A DNA stretch of 64,000 nt from Francisella halioticida. Lineage in GTDB: Bacteria; Pseudomonadota; Gammaproteobacteria; Francisellales; Francisellaceae. A program made the position numbers and the translations under genes. Location of the stretch: assembly GCF_002211785.1 (NCBI RefSeq), contig NZ_CP022132.1, forward strand, positions 1,240,001 to 1,304,000, written 5' to 3'. This document shows, piece by piece, positions 38,099-47,396 of the stretch (position 1 is the first letter of the stretch; the number at the start of each line of letters is the position of its first letter). The notes under the pieces are model-generated. The model was not told where the DNA came from, made no database searches, and saw only the letters and a list, made by a program, of their open reading frames with translations.

Positions 38099-38102
38099 AT
38101 CA

Positions 38103-38360
38103 CTATTACTAAGTAATTTTAAATTAGGTAATTGTTCTTATATTGAAAATATCAATAATTATTATCTAAAGAGTATAATACTTACTTTAAATATTCACCA
38201 CTTAAAAAATAAATATGATCACATTGATGACGAAAATATTAGCCATGATAATATCAAAAAAACTACCGATTATAGCCCAGGAGTAATAAACACTGATGTA
38301 TCTGACAATACAGAAATTAGTTTAGGTCCAGGTTTTACAGGATTTAAAACTTCTTTTTAA
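38103..38360 (+). pseudogene. C-terminal gene fragment after ISb copy A
   Basis: An open frame without a start runs from the IS end to TAA at 38358-38360: LLSNFKLGNCSYIENINNYY, LTLNIHHLKNKYDHIDDENI, and the end SLGPGFTGFKTSF. It is polar and Asn-rich, as in surface or secreted proteins. It may be the remainder of the lipoprotein-like gene at 36750. It converges with the CorC/HlyC-like gene ending at 38371. No family is recognised. Confidence 0.4.
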
Positions 38361-38370
38361 AATACTTTTT

Positions 38371-39621
38371 CTAAAGAATATTTAATTTTATTGAAATAAT
38401 TTTATTATCTATAATATTTGTTATTTCAAGAAGAGTATTTCCATATTTAATACAACATGGCCCAGATGGTAAATTTTCAATTTCTTCAATAATAAGACCT
38501 GATAATGTTTTAGCATCTTCGCTCTCAAATTCAATGCCAATGTGGCGGTTTATCTCTCTAAGAGTTGCACTACCTCCTATTAAATAGCTAGTTTCATCAA
38601 TTTTACGAATATTATTATTTACATCAAACCTATCCGAGAATTCTCCAACAATCTCCTCCATAATATCTTCAATAGTTACTACCCCTGTTACATCACCATA
38701 TTCATCAACAACTACAGCAAAACGTTTACTCTTTTTTTGAAAATTCATTAGTTGAGTTTGTAAAGAAACAGTCTCCGGAATAAAATAAGGTTGTTGGGCA
38801 ATTTTACGTAGATTAGATTTTGTTATATTTGTTTTTTTTGAAGCTATTAATAAATTAGTTATATCCTTTAGTTTAATAGTTCCTATTATATTATTTACAC
38901 CGCTTTCACAAAGAATTATATTTAATGATTTAATCTTTGAGACTCTTACTAAAATCTTATCTATTGAGTTATTTAAATCAATATATTCTATTTTATTAAA
39001 ATGAGTCATTACTTCTTGAACTAGTATTTTATCTAATTCTAAAACACCTAAAAGCATATTCTTATTCTTAGCTCCTAGTTTAGCATTTGACTCATGTACG
39101 ACTGTATGAATTTCTTCTTTATCCAAAGACTCATTATTTACAGGCTCTATTTTAACTCCAAAAATTTTTAACGTCAGTTTTGAAATTGTACTCAAAAAAA
39201 TAACAACAGGATATAAAGCCAACATAATCAGTCTAAGTGGCAAAGAAAAAGGAAATGCTAATCTTTGTGGATATACAGCAGCAAATGATTTTGGAATTAT
39301 TTCACCAAATACTAATACTAATATTGTTACAATAATTGTTGAAATTAATAAACCAAAATCTCCAAAATGATCTTCTGAATAAGATGAGATAACAGTTCCA
39401 GCAAAAATATTAGCAAAAGTATTACCAATAAGAATAGCAACCAACAGCTTCTCAGGATTTCGAACCAAGGATAAGCTTCTCTTTGCACCTTTATGGTTTT
39501 TTTTTGCTAAATGTTTTAATTTATATTTATTCAAAGCCATCATCGCAGTTTCAGAACTTGAAAAGAAAGCTGATATACAAACTAAAATAAATAAGATAAT
39601 AACTACAGAATAAGTACTCAT
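38371..39621 (-). CDS. HlyC/CorC-family (CNNM-like) membrane protein
   Basis: A 416-residue inner-membrane protein of the CNNM/CorC group, whose members are linked to Mg2+/Co2+ efflux. The N-terminal DUF21 part has about four membrane segments (FSSSETAMMALNKYKLKHLA near residue 20, GNTFANIFAGT, EIIPKSFAAVYPQRLA). A CBS pair follows (about 190-320; VVVDEYGDVTGVVTIEDIMEEIVGE) and then a CorC_HlyC domain at the C-terminus (LIGGSATLREINRHIG). The length is typical. It stands alone between the ISb-damaged region and rplY. Confidence 0.92.
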   Translation of the reverse strand: MSTYSVVIILFILVCISAFFSSSETAMMALNKYKLKHLAKKNHKGAKRSLSLVRNPEKLLVAILIGNTFANIFAGTVISSYSEDHFGDFGLLISTIIVTILVLVFGEIIPKSFAAVYPQRLAFPFSLPLRLIMLALYPVVIFLSTISKLTLKIFGVKIEPVNNESLDKEEIHTVVHESNAKLGAKNKNMLLGVLELDKILVQEVMTHFNKIEYIDLNNSIDKILVRVSKIKSLNIILCESGVNNIIGTIKLKDITNLLIASKKTNITKSNLRKIAQQPYFIPETVSLQTQLMNFQKKSKRFAVVVDEYGDVTGVVTIEDIMEEIVGEFSDRFDVNNNIRKIDETSYLIGGSATLREINRHIGIEFESEDAKTLSGLIIEEIENLPSGPCCIKYGNTLLEITNIIDNKIISIKLNIL

Positions 39622-39708
39622 ATTTTTAATTATGAACTAATAAGTAAAACTTATTCTAACACAAGATTTCTTTCAAAAAAGAAGATTAAAGATAAATAAT
39701 TATAAAAT

Positions 39709-39999
39709 TTACACCCTCATAAAGTCAGCATGAACTAACTTGACTTTGTACGGATGTCTCTGTAAAGCTTTGATTATTACTTTTTCTTCTTGTCCATTAA
39801 TTTCTAAAATTATCTCGCTTGAGAAAAATGCTTTATCTTCTGTAGAGTGTAATACCTTATCATGATCCATAACTACAGATATAGCTTCTTTGTCACCACC
39901 ATATATAACAGCTGGGATTTTACCAGCTCTTCTTAGACGGCGGCTCGCACCAGTACCTAAATCATCTCTTCTTTCTGCTTTTAAAATGAAATTTGCCAT
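39709..39999 (-). CDS. rplY: 50S ribosomal protein L25 (short form)
   Basis: L25 binds 5S rRNA in the large ribosomal subunit. The 96-residue protein is the short form, without the C-terminal CTC domain. [20 protein letters not shown] near residue 17 and [15 protein letters not shown] near the end are diagnostic. AAAGGAATCTAACA gives a good ribosome site. prs lies upstream on the same strand with a gap of about 110 bases, the usual prs-rplY order. pth and ychF, which often follow rplY, are separate here on the other strand. Confidence 0.96.
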   Translation of the reverse strand: MANFILKAERRDDLGTGASRRLRRAGKIPAVIYGGDKEAISVVMDHDKVLHSTEDKAFFSSEIILEINGQEEKVIIKALQRHPYKVKLVHADFMRV

Positions 40000-40110
40000 T
40001 GTTAGATTCCTTTTGTTTATTTATATTTCTTTAGTAAATAAGCTTGTTAACCTATGCGACCCTAGATTAACCGTGCTATTGTATTAGATTACAGTTACTA
40101 ATTCAAGTAA

Positions 40111-41079
40111 TTAATCAACTAGACCGTCAGTTCTAAATATATCACTTACAGATTCCTCTCCATTTGTTTTCTCTACGATTTGAGCCAATAATGGTGCTAA
40201 TGATATAACTTTAACTCTACTACAAGCTTCTGCATGAGGTTTAAGAGGAATAGAGTCAGTAACAATAAGTTCCTCAATAGCAGAATCTTGTATATTTTTA
40301 ATAACATCTCCTGAAAGTAAAGGGTGAACACAAAAAGCCGAAACTTTTGCAGCACCACCCTTTTCAACTAAAGCTTTAGCTGCTTGACACATAGTTCCAC
40401 CAGTATCCATAATATCATCAACAAGGATACAATGCTTACCTTCAACTTCACCAATAATATTCATAACTTCAGCAACGTTTGGCTTAGGTCTTCTTTTATC
40501 AACTACAGCTATTTCAACACCTAAGTTTTTAGCAACAGATCTAGCTCTAACAACTCCTCCCATATCAGGAGATACTATTTTAATATTTTCATATTTAGCC
40601 GGATTATTACGTACATATTCTAAGAAAATCTTTGTAGCGAAAGCATTGTCAAATGGAATATCAAAGAAACCTTGAATTTGTTCCGCGTGAATATCTACGG
40701 ATAAAATTCTATCTAAACCAACAGCTTGGAGCAAATTAGCAACAACTTTAGCAGATATTGGAACTCTAGCAGATTTTGATCTTCTATCTTGTCTTGCATA
40801 ACCAAAATATGGTAGTACAGCAGTAACTCTTTCAGCAGAAGACCTTTTAAGTGCATCAATTAGAAGTATTAATTCCATTAAGTTATCTGATGGTGGACAA
40901 GTTGACTGAATAACAAAAACATCTTTACCACGAACATTTTCATTTAATACAACATGAATTTCACCATCTTTAAATCTATCAACAGTAGCATTACCTAATG
41001 TTGCACCTAACTCTTTAGCCACTTCACAAGCAAGCTTTTTAGAAGCATTACCACTAAAAATCATCAAATCTTCAGACAT
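40111..41079 (-). CDS. prs: Ribose-phosphate pyrophosphokinase
   Basis: Prs makes PRPP from ribose 5-phosphate and ATP for nucleotide, His and Trp synthesis. With the start at 41079 (MSEDLMIFSGNAS, preceded by GAAGGTTTTGATAA) the protein is 322 residues; a GTG at 41112 would add 11 residues and is not preferred. The motifs are RFKDGEIHV, FGYARQDRRSKSARVPISAKVVAN, VDIHAEQIQGFFDIP, SPDMGGVVRA and the PRPP-binding CILVDDIMDTGGTM. No lesion is seen. It is upstream of rplY. Confidence 0.97.
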   Translation of the reverse strand: MSEDLMIFSGNASKKLACEVAKELGATLGNATVDRFKDGEIHVVLNENVRGKDVFVIQSTCPPSDNLMELILLIDALKRSSAERVTAVLPYFGYARQDRRSKSARVPISAKVVANLLQAVGLDRILSVDIHAEQIQGFFDIPFDNAFATKIFLEYVRNNPAKYENIKIVSPDMGGVVRARSVAKNLGVEIAVVDKRRPKPNVAEVMNIIGEVEGKHCILVDDIMDTGGTMCQAAKALVEKGGAAKVSAFCVHPLLSGDVIKNIQDSAIEELIVTDSIPLKPHAEACSRVKVISLAPLLAQIVEKTNGEESVSDIFRTDGLVD

Positions 41080-41226
41080 TTTATCAAAACCTTCAAAATT
41101 ACACATATACACCTACTAATTTTAATGTTTTTTTTTACTATTGAAAGGTGCAATTGTTAAATTTGAAATATATTTTCCTGAACTTTACATTATGAACCTT
41201 TAAATACTATCGCTCAAACACCTCTT

Positions 41227-41255
41227 TTGAATTAAAAACAATACTTTGCTATACT
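41227..41255 (+). promoter_or_regulatory. Probable sigma-70 promoter for the 41.3-43.6 kb operon
   Basis: TTGAAT (41227-41232) and TATACT (41250-41255) are separated by 17 bases. Transcription would start about 44 bases before the ATG at 41306. Confidence 0.6.
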
Positions 41256-41305
41256 GCAGGCCTGTTACTCAAAATAAATATTTAGTCTTATGGTATCTAT
41301 AATTT

Positions 41306-42313
41306 ATGAAATTTAAAATTTTTGATAAAGTATTTCAACCTGGTGAAATGGCTACTCTAGCTATGCCACTTCCTAGTCAATATTCTTGCGCTCCAATGTA
41401 TCTTCCAATAAAAATTCTTAACGGTGTCAAAGAAGGACCTTGTATCTTAGTTTTTGGTATGGTTAATGGTGATGAATTTAATAGTATAGAAATCATTAAC
41501 TCACTATTAGAAAGAACAAACCCTAAAAAAATGCATGGAACTATTGTTGCTATTCCTGTATTGAACATATTTGGGCTAGTACATTCTATGAAGCATTCAA
41601 TCCCTCTAGATCAAGCATTCCCAGGTGATGAATATGGCTCTTATATGCATCGTTATGCTTATAGAGTAACCCAAGAAATTATTAAAAAAGTAAACTACTC
41701 TATTCAAATTAAAGCAGGTGGATCAAATAATGAAATTTTACCTCAAGTGTATTTTAATAGTGAAGATGAAGATTCAATAATTATGGCAAGAGCATTCCAA
41801 GCTCCTGTAATAACAGCTGTAAATATGAATAAATCAAGTGTTCGTAAAATCCATCAAGACTTACATATTCCTTTTATTTGCTATGAAGCTGGTGAAGCAA
41901 ATAAATTTAATGAAGAAGATATTAATGTTGGTATAGCAGGTATTCAAAATGTAATGCGAAAATTAAAACTATTAGAGGATGAGAAGTTTATTCAACAAGT
42001 TAAACCAGTTGTTTCTGAAGATACCGAATGGACAGTTTCTGATAAATCTGGAATATTAAGAACTGAAATAGAGCTTGGCACAAGAGTCAAAGAAGGTCAA
42101 AAAATAGGTAAGCTTATTGACCCTTTTGGTAATGATGACAGTATTCATCTAAAATCTCCTATAGACGGAATAGTTCTTGGTATCAATAACTATCCTATGA
42201 TTAAAGAAGGTGATCAGGTTTTTAAAGTATCATCTTTTCAAGATGATGAAAAAGCAGAAGCTAAAATAGAAAATTGGGAAGAGATAACAAAAGAAAATTT
42301 TAGTGATGAATAA
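41306..42313 (+). CDS. Succinylglutamate desuccinylase/aspartoacylase-like protein, predicted inactive
   Basis: The 335-residue protein matches the AstE/AspA zinc carboxypeptidase fold: GPCILVFGMVNGDEFNSIEI near residue 50, PVLNIFGLVHSMKH near 88, AFPGDEYG near 110, and a C-terminal beta domain resembling a lipoyl/biotinyl fold (GILRTEIELGTRVKEGQKIG). In active relatives the metal is held by His and Glu of GxHGDE and by His of DLH. Here the first is Asn (VNGDE) and the DLHT region reads QIKA, so two of three ligands are gone; the RxxP of the substrate site is also altered. It is full length and shows no frame lesion, which suggests a kept non-catalytic role. The next MFS gene overlaps its end. 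Confidence 0.8.
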   Translation: MKFKIFDKVFQPGEMATLAMPLPSQYSCAPMYLPIKILNGVKEGPCILVFGMVNGDEFNSIEIINSLLERTNPKKMHGTIVAIPVLNIFGLVHSMKHSIPLDQAFPGDEYGSYMHRYAYRVTQEIIKKVNYSIQIKAGGSNNEILPQVYFNSEDEDSIIMARAFQAPVITAVNMNKSSVRKIHQDLHIPFICYEAGEANKFNEEDINVGIAGIQNVMRKLKLLEDEKFIQQVKPVVSEDTEWTVSDKSGILRTEIELGTRVKEGQKIGKLIDPFGNDDSIHLKSPIDGIVLGINNYPMIKEGDQVFKVSSFQDDEKAEAKIENWEEITKENFSDE

Positions 42314-43586
42314 TAAATTATCTTTTTTAGCATTATCCATATGGCTCACTTGTGCTGTATTTTTTATGTATGAGTTTTTACTTAGAACTATCTTAGGCAC
42401 ATTTGAGCATCAAATTATTACAGACTTAGATCTTAGTATACTTACATTTAGTATTTTAAGTTCTACAGCCTATCAACTTACATATGGAATAATGCAAATA
42501 CCAGTAGGAATAATAACGGATAAACTCGGGCTTAAGAAAGCTCTTACTTTAGCAATACTAGTCTGTGCACTAGGTGTTGGTCTATTTGGATTATGTAATA
42601 GTTTTACTACTGCTCTTATATATAGAGTAATGATAGGTTTTGGTGCTTCTTTTGGATTCTTATGTTTACTTATCGCAGTTTATGATTGGTTACCACATAA
42701 ACACATAGGCCTATTTATAGGTCTTTCTCAATTTATTGGAATTATGGGACCAATGTTAGCTGCTGGCCCTTTAGAATCATTATCTCAAGCAAGCGGAATA
42801 AACTGGCGTTATGTCTTTATCGTGTTGGCAATTATAGGTGTAATACTAGCTATATTGACAGTATTTATTGTTAAAAATAATGATCCAGCAATTAGTGCAA
42901 GTAAAAATAGATTTATTTTCTTAGACAGCCCTAAATCTATCGTAACTGAAACAAAAAATATCTTTTCTAACAAGCAAGTTTGGTTAATAGCAGTGTTTTC
43001 TGCTACTACCTACTTAGCTATAGAGTATTTATCTGAAAATGCTACTACAAGTTTTTTAAAACTTAATGGTTTTGATTTTAAATTCGCATCTTATTTGATT
43101 ACTTTAGCTTGGCTTGGTTATGGGATTGGTTGTCCTGGACTTGGGGCAATATCAGATAGAATTAGAAGAAGAAAGCCTATAATGATTTTTGCAATTTGTC
43201 TAACCTTTGTATCATTAGTGACAATAATATTCTTCCCGATTAACAAATTTATATTGTATTTAGCATTTATTTGTTTAGGTATTGGTGCTAGTGGGCAAAG
43301 CATTGGCTTTGCGATTATAGCTGAACAATCAAACTCTAACTATAGAGCTGCTGCTCTTGGAGTTAATAACTTTTTAATTATGTTTTCTGTAGGTATCGGT
43401 TCACCGATTATTAGTGAAGTTTTTGACCTATTTTCTGACCAAGGTAAAAGTATAACCATACAGAGCTATCAATCAAGCTTAAGCTTATTACTTATTTTTA
43501 CAGCTTTAGGTATTTTAATTAGTATATTTTGTATAAAAGAAACATTCTGCCGCTCAATAAAAGAAGTTATTTTCTTAAAAAAATAG
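42306..43586 (+). CDS. MFS transporter, Pht-like
   Basis: A 426-residue major facilitator with about twelve membrane segments; ATG 42306 (MNNKLSFLALSIW) is preferred over the GTG at 42303. The start pattern FFMYEFLLRTILGTF and the loop PVGIITDKLGLKKAL resemble the phagosomal transporter (Pht) group of Francisella and Legionella, which import amino acids or nucleosides. It overlaps the preceding hydrolase-like gene by eight bases, so the two proteins are translationally coupled and probably act together. The substrate is unknown. A close relative is at 56538-57731. Confidence 0.87.
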   Translation: MNNKLSFLALSIWLTCAVFFMYEFLLRTILGTFEHQIITDLDLSILTFSILSSTAYQLTYGIMQIPVGIITDKLGLKKALTLAILVCALGVGLFGLCNSFTTALIYRVMIGFGASFGFLCLLIAVYDWLPHKHIGLFIGLSQFIGIMGPMLAAGPLESLSQASGINWRYVFIVLAIIGVILAILTVFIVKNNDPAISASKNRFIFLDSPKSIVTETKNIFSNKQVWLIAVFSATTYLAIEYLSENATTSFLKLNGFDFKFASYLITLAWLGYGIGCPGLGAISDRIRRRKPIMIFAICLTFVSLVTIIFFPINKFILYLAFICLGIGASGQSIGFAIIAEQSNSNYRAAALGVNNFLIMFSVGIGSPIISEVFDLFSDQGKSITIQSYQSSLSLLLIFTALGILISIFCIKETFCRSIKEVIFLKK

Positions 43587-43615
43587 CCTTAGGCCTCATC
43601 AAGATTATCCAAATT

Positions 43616-43688
43616 AACTTGTCTTGTTTTAAACTTGTCTTGTTTTAAACTTGTCTTGTTTTAAACTTGTCTTGTTTTAAACTTGTCT
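43616..43688. repeat. 16-bp tandem repeat, 4.6 copies, overlapping a gene end
   Basis: The unit AACTTGTCTTGTTTTA is repeated exactly at 43616, 43632, 43648 and 43664, then AACTTGTCT. It lies between two convergent MFS genes and provides the last nine codons (including the stop) of the minus-strand gene (DKFKTRQV-stop). Copy number changes would leave that gene end unchanged or slightly altered. Confidence 0.95.
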
Positions 43689-44920
43689 AAGACAAGGATG
43701 AAAATTATAATAGTACTAAATAGCAATGGTACTATTAAATAAACAAAAGCTTTATCAAAGACTTTTATATTTATATTTGCTTGTAGTGCTCCTCCATTTA
43801 GATATACGCTAATATAACTTATAAGGTACTGAAACACTGCTCCACATAAACCTATAACCATATTAACTATAGCTAAAGCCGTTGCTTTTATTTGTGTAGG
43901 AAATATTTCCTCAACAACAGAAAATGCTAACAGCATACTAGATACACAAAAACCTATTATAAAAAACATTATATATAGAGACCCGTCAGATATAAGTCTT
44001 GGGAAAATTACTATTGAGGAAAATGCTAATATGGTAATTATATTACAAATAAACATCCATACTCTTTTCTCACCAAATAAACCTGCTATAAACCCATGAG
44101 ATGGGCCACCTACGGCTATTCCTACAAACAACATCATACTAACATGAGCTGCTGTATGCTCTGATAATCGGTATGCTTGTTCTAAAAATAGCACATCATA
44201 TAGTTCTGAAAATGAGTTAACTACTATACCGACCATTAAACCTGCATATATTGCTAATAACCAAAGTTTCTTATTTAGTAAAAGCTTTAAACTACTAGAG
44301 AAATTTAAATATTTAGATTTATTCTTGATAGAATCATTAGGATTACTTGAATATTTTAAAAAAACCACAATAATAATGCTCCATAAAATACCAAAATATC
44401 CTATTGCTACTAGAGCTAATTGCCATTTATAAACCTCAACTAAATATACTAATAAAACTTGACCAAATATCCCTCCAAGAACACCTATTGTATTTGTAAG
44501 CCCTACAGCTATAGGAAAGAATTTCTCTGGCAATACATCTGAAGCTACTTTTAATGTGCCAATAAAAGCTACTGCTGATCCTATAGCTATAAAAACTCTA
44601 CCAATAAACATTGTGTATAAACTAGGGTTGTATACAAATAAAAGAATTCCCAAGCTCATTATCAAACATGATACTGATAACATTAGCCTTGAACCATACC
44701 TATCTAAAAGAATTCCTGCGGGAACTTGAGATATAGCATAAATAGGAAAATATATACTCATTATATAAGCGATATTTTCAATACCTACTCCCATATCTGA
44801 AGCTATAGGTTTTATTAAAACGCTCGGTGCAGTATGTTGAAAATAATCTAGTCCATAAAAAACTACTGCAATAGACCAGATACTCCAACCTACCACTAAA
44901 CTATATTTTGTAACTTTCAT
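43661..44920 (-). CDS. MFS transporter
   Basis: A 419-residue major facilitator. The loop after segment 2 reads PAGILLDRYGSRLMLS and segment 4 GRVFIAIGSAVAFIG, both typical of the family; segment 1 has FYGLDYFQHTAPSVLI. It belongs to the same broad Pht-like group as its neighbours. The substrate is unknown. The C-terminus lies within a 16-bp tandem repeat, which encodes DKFKTRQV, so the true ancestral end may have differed. It is convergent with the MFS gene at 42306. Confidence 0.85.
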   Translation of the reverse strand: MKVTKYSLVVGWSIWSIAVVFYGLDYFQHTAPSVLIKPIASDMGVGIENIAYIMSIYFPIYAISQVPAGILLDRYGSRLMLSVSCLIMSLGILLFVYNPSLYTMFIGRVFIAIGSAVAFIGTLKVASDVLPEKFFPIAVGLTNTIGVLGGIFGQVLLVYLVEVYKWQLALVAIGYFGILWSIIIVVFLKYSSNPNDSIKNKSKYLNFSSSLKLLLNKKLWLLAIYAGLMVGIVVNSFSELYDVLFLEQAYRLSEHTAAHVSMMLFVGIAVGGPSHGFIAGLFGEKRVWMFICNIITILAFSSIVIFPRLISDGSLYIMFFIIGFCVSSMLLAFSVVEEIFPTQIKATALAIVNMVIGLCGAVFQYLISYISVYLNGGALQANINIKVFDKAFVYLIVPLLFSTIIIFILVLDKFKTRQV

Positions 44921-44987
44921 TCTTTTATATATTTTATAAATTTATCTACCTATATAAGAGAATATAAGAAATTACTATTATTTAAAA

Positions 44988-45521
44988 CTAAATACTTAAA
45001 AGATTAATTCCTAGATCTTTTAAATTCTTAAAAAGTTGCTGTTTAAGGTCACTATTTGATAACTTATCATTTTTAAAATTTTCATAAAAATTAGGTATAG
45101 ACATTGAAAAACATAACTCACCATTAAATATCAATGCTGACTTCCTAGCTATTTCTAAAACATTCTTACCTCCCATACCACCAGGAGATGTTGCCAATAA
45201 AACAAGCTCTTTACTCTGAAAAATATCTCTTGATATACGAGAACACCAATCGAGCAATTTTTTATAAAAAACACTATAGTTACCATTATGCTCAGCATGA
45301 GAAATTAATATTAAATCAAATTCTGCTAATTTATTGAGAAAGTCTTGAGCTTGAGGCGGTATACCTACATCTGTTTCATAATCTATAGAATATATAGGCA
45401 TTTTATAATCTATAATATTTAGTAATTCTTTATCATTATCAATATTTGATAAAATAAATTCTACTAACTTATTATTTATTGAGTTTTTACTATTAGATGC
45501 TGCAAAACCAAGAACTTTCAT
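44988..45521 (-). CDS. NADPH-dependent FMN reductase family protein
   Basis: A 177-residue flavodoxin-like protein, starting MKVLGFAASNSKNSINNKLV at 45521 with GGGA suitably upstream; the ATG one codon earlier and a longer frame to 45548 are less likely. The phosphate-binding loop for FMN is AASNSKNSINNKL (residues 7-19), and LLATSPGGMGGKNVLEIA near residue 115 is the second flavin contact. EHNGNYSVFYKKLLDWCSR is characteristic of the chromate/quinone reductase branch. The physiological electron acceptor is not known. Confidence 0.85.
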   Translation of the reverse strand: MKVLGFAASNSKNSINNKLVEFILSNIDNDKELLNIIDYKMPIYSIDYETDVGIPPQAQDFLNKLAEFDLILISHAEHNGNYSVFYKKLLDWCSRISRDIFQSKELVLLATSPGGMGGKNVLEIARKSALIFNGELCFSMSIPNFYENFKNDKLSNSDLKQQLFKNLKDLGINLLSI

Positions 45522-45616
45522 CATTATTCCCAAAATTAATTTAACCAATAAAAAATACTAGCTAAGCATGTATAGCTAATCCTAAAGTTAATTGTGCGAA
45601 ATATTATACTTATATA

Positions 45617-46227
45617 CTAAAAAAGATACATCCTAATTATATTAAAAGAACTTCTAAAATAAAATTTATCCTCTCTTCTTTTTATAAAATTTCTCGTATA
45701 AAAATTTATACTACTAATCCATAGTGGGCAAAATAATAAAGATAATGATATTAGAGTAATGCTATATTGATATATATTTATATCTAATATGCCAGAGACA
45801 TATCCCATAGAAATTAGTACAAAACTAAACTCTCCAATTTGAGATAGCATTGCACCTCCTATTAGCGCCTCATCTAACCTCTGTTTTAAAGCCTTAAAAA
45901 TTAATGTATTTATTGTTGTATTAAGTGTAAAAATCAATAATAAAAATAGCAAAAACATTAAGATATGATCCCAAAATAACTTAAGATCTATCAACATTCC
46001 TATAGAGATGAAGAACAACGCCATAAAAATAGTTTTAACTGTTGATAAACTGTGACTTACCCACTCAGTCTCCTCTACAGTTGCCACTATCATCCCACCA
46101 ACAAACGCACCTAAAGCAGAGGATAACTCAAGTAACTCTGTTAAAGTAGCCATACCAGAGCAGATCACTAAAGCTGCAAAAACCCTCATTTCTTCATCTT
46201 TACCCAAAATGGAAATAAAAGGAATTT
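45617..46227 (-). pseudogene. Kef-type cation/H+ antiporter (CPA2), C-terminal remnant
   Basis: The open frame enters from the right end of ISb copy B and reads PFISILGKDEEMRVFAALVI, then LSSALGAFVGGMIVA, FFISIGMLIDLKLFWDHIL and MLSQIGEFSFVLISMG, the second half of a monovalent cation/proton antiporter-2 membrane domain. The N-terminal half is missing and there is no proper start. The remaining sequence has no internal stop, so the loss is recent. It ends at 45617 without a TrkA-N domain. The missing half is not found next to the other side of the IS block. Confidence 0.88.
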
Positions 46228-46231
46228 TGAT

Positions 46232-47076
46232 CTACCCCGTCAATTTAGGACAGTTTACTACTTCATTTTCCATTATATATTCAAATTGATATGGAGTCAT
46301 ATAATTTATTGTAGAATGTCTCCTTTTTGTATTATAGTAAGCTTCAATATATTCAAATATTGATAGTTTAGCTTCTTCTCTAGTTTTATAGCTTTCATCA
46401 TGTACTAACTCTACTTTTAAAGTTCCAAAGAAACTTTCACAAGCAGCATTATCGTAACAGCATCCTTTAGAGCTCATACTTGATAGTAGCCAGTGTTATT
46501 TAATAATGTCTTGATATTGTTTGCTACAGTACTGTGACCCTTTATCAGAGTGTATAATCACACCACTAGGAAAATTTCTTCTAAATAATGCCATATTTAA
46601 AGAATTACAAACTAAATCCGCTTTCATCCTAGAATCCATTGCCCAACCAATAACTGATCTTGAGAATAAATCTATAATCACACAAAGATACAGCCACCCC
46701 TCTTGTGTAGGTACATAAGTTATATCTGTAACCCACCTATGATTTACAGATAAAGCAGTGAAGTTTTGTTCTAATAAATTATCATAAACATGTTTGTTGT
46801 GGTTAGAATCTGTAGTTTTCTTATGCTTACGAGCCGCTTTAGCATGTAAACCAAGTAATTTCATACGTTTAGATACTCTAGGTTGAGTAACTTTCCAACC
46901 CATATCTTTAAGCTCTTTGTATATCCTAACACTTCCATATCTAGATTTATGTTCATTAAAATAGCATCATCTAGTTCAGCATCATTATATTGCCTTTTAC
47001 CTATAGGTTTATGAATCCAACTGTAATATGAAGATGTGCTCACATTCAAAGGTTTACATAGTGTTGTTACTGGCAT
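46232..47076 (-). pseudogene. ISb copy B OrfB transposase, frameshift and nonsense
   Basis: This copy carries the same one-T frameshift as copy A (after DDAILMN) and in addition a stop codon: copy A has GACATTATTAAAGAACAC where copy B has TAA in place of GAA (about 46493-46495), within DIIK-stop-HWLLSSM. The catalytic pieces TDITYV, HSDKGSQYC and CESFFGTLK remain. Confidence 0.9.
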
Positions 47077-47108
47077 AACTTTATAATGCTCCTTAATAAA
47101 GGCGTACC

Positions 47109-47396
47109 TTACAGATTTTGCTTTGCAAAGTACGCTGCTGCCTTTTTTAGTATTTCACGCTCTGTTTCTGCCTGTTTGAGTTTTTTCTTCAAATCAGTAT
47201 TTTCAAAAGATAGTTGCTGGTACTGCGTTTTATAATCTATCTTTATTTCTTTCTGAGGGTTTGACATGGCTTTGGATATCCAACTGCAAATGGTTTTATA
47301 TTTAACCCCTAAGTTATCTGCTATTTCTCGTCTATTTGCATCTGGTTGTAAACATAATTTAACAGCTTCATCTTTAAACTCTTTTGTATATCTCAT
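47109..47396 (-). CDS. ISb copy B OrfA
   Basis: The 95 residues are almost identical to OrfA at 36934-37221 (KKAAAYFAKQNL at the end, against KKSAAYF). The upstream bases differ completely because the left IS end is lost, so the ribosome site AAAAGGAG is gone and expression is doubtful. Confidence 0.75.
   Translation of the reverse strand: MRYTKEFKDEAVKLCLQPDANRREIADNLGVKYKTICSWISKAMSNPQKEIKIDYKTQYQQLSFENTDLKKKLKQAETEREILKKAAAYFAKQNL

Larger units (their letters stand above)
36883..38102 (+). mobile_element. ISb copy A (IS3-family-like), full length, 1220 bp
   Basis: The ends TGATCATACCCTCC (36883) and ...CGGGGTAGATCA (38102) are imperfect inverted repeats. The element contains orfA and an orfB in two frames. 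No exact target duplication is seen in the immediate flanks (ATTA before, CTAT after). The right end matches the ends at 9211 and 46228. It is the only copy with both ends. Confidence 0.9.
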
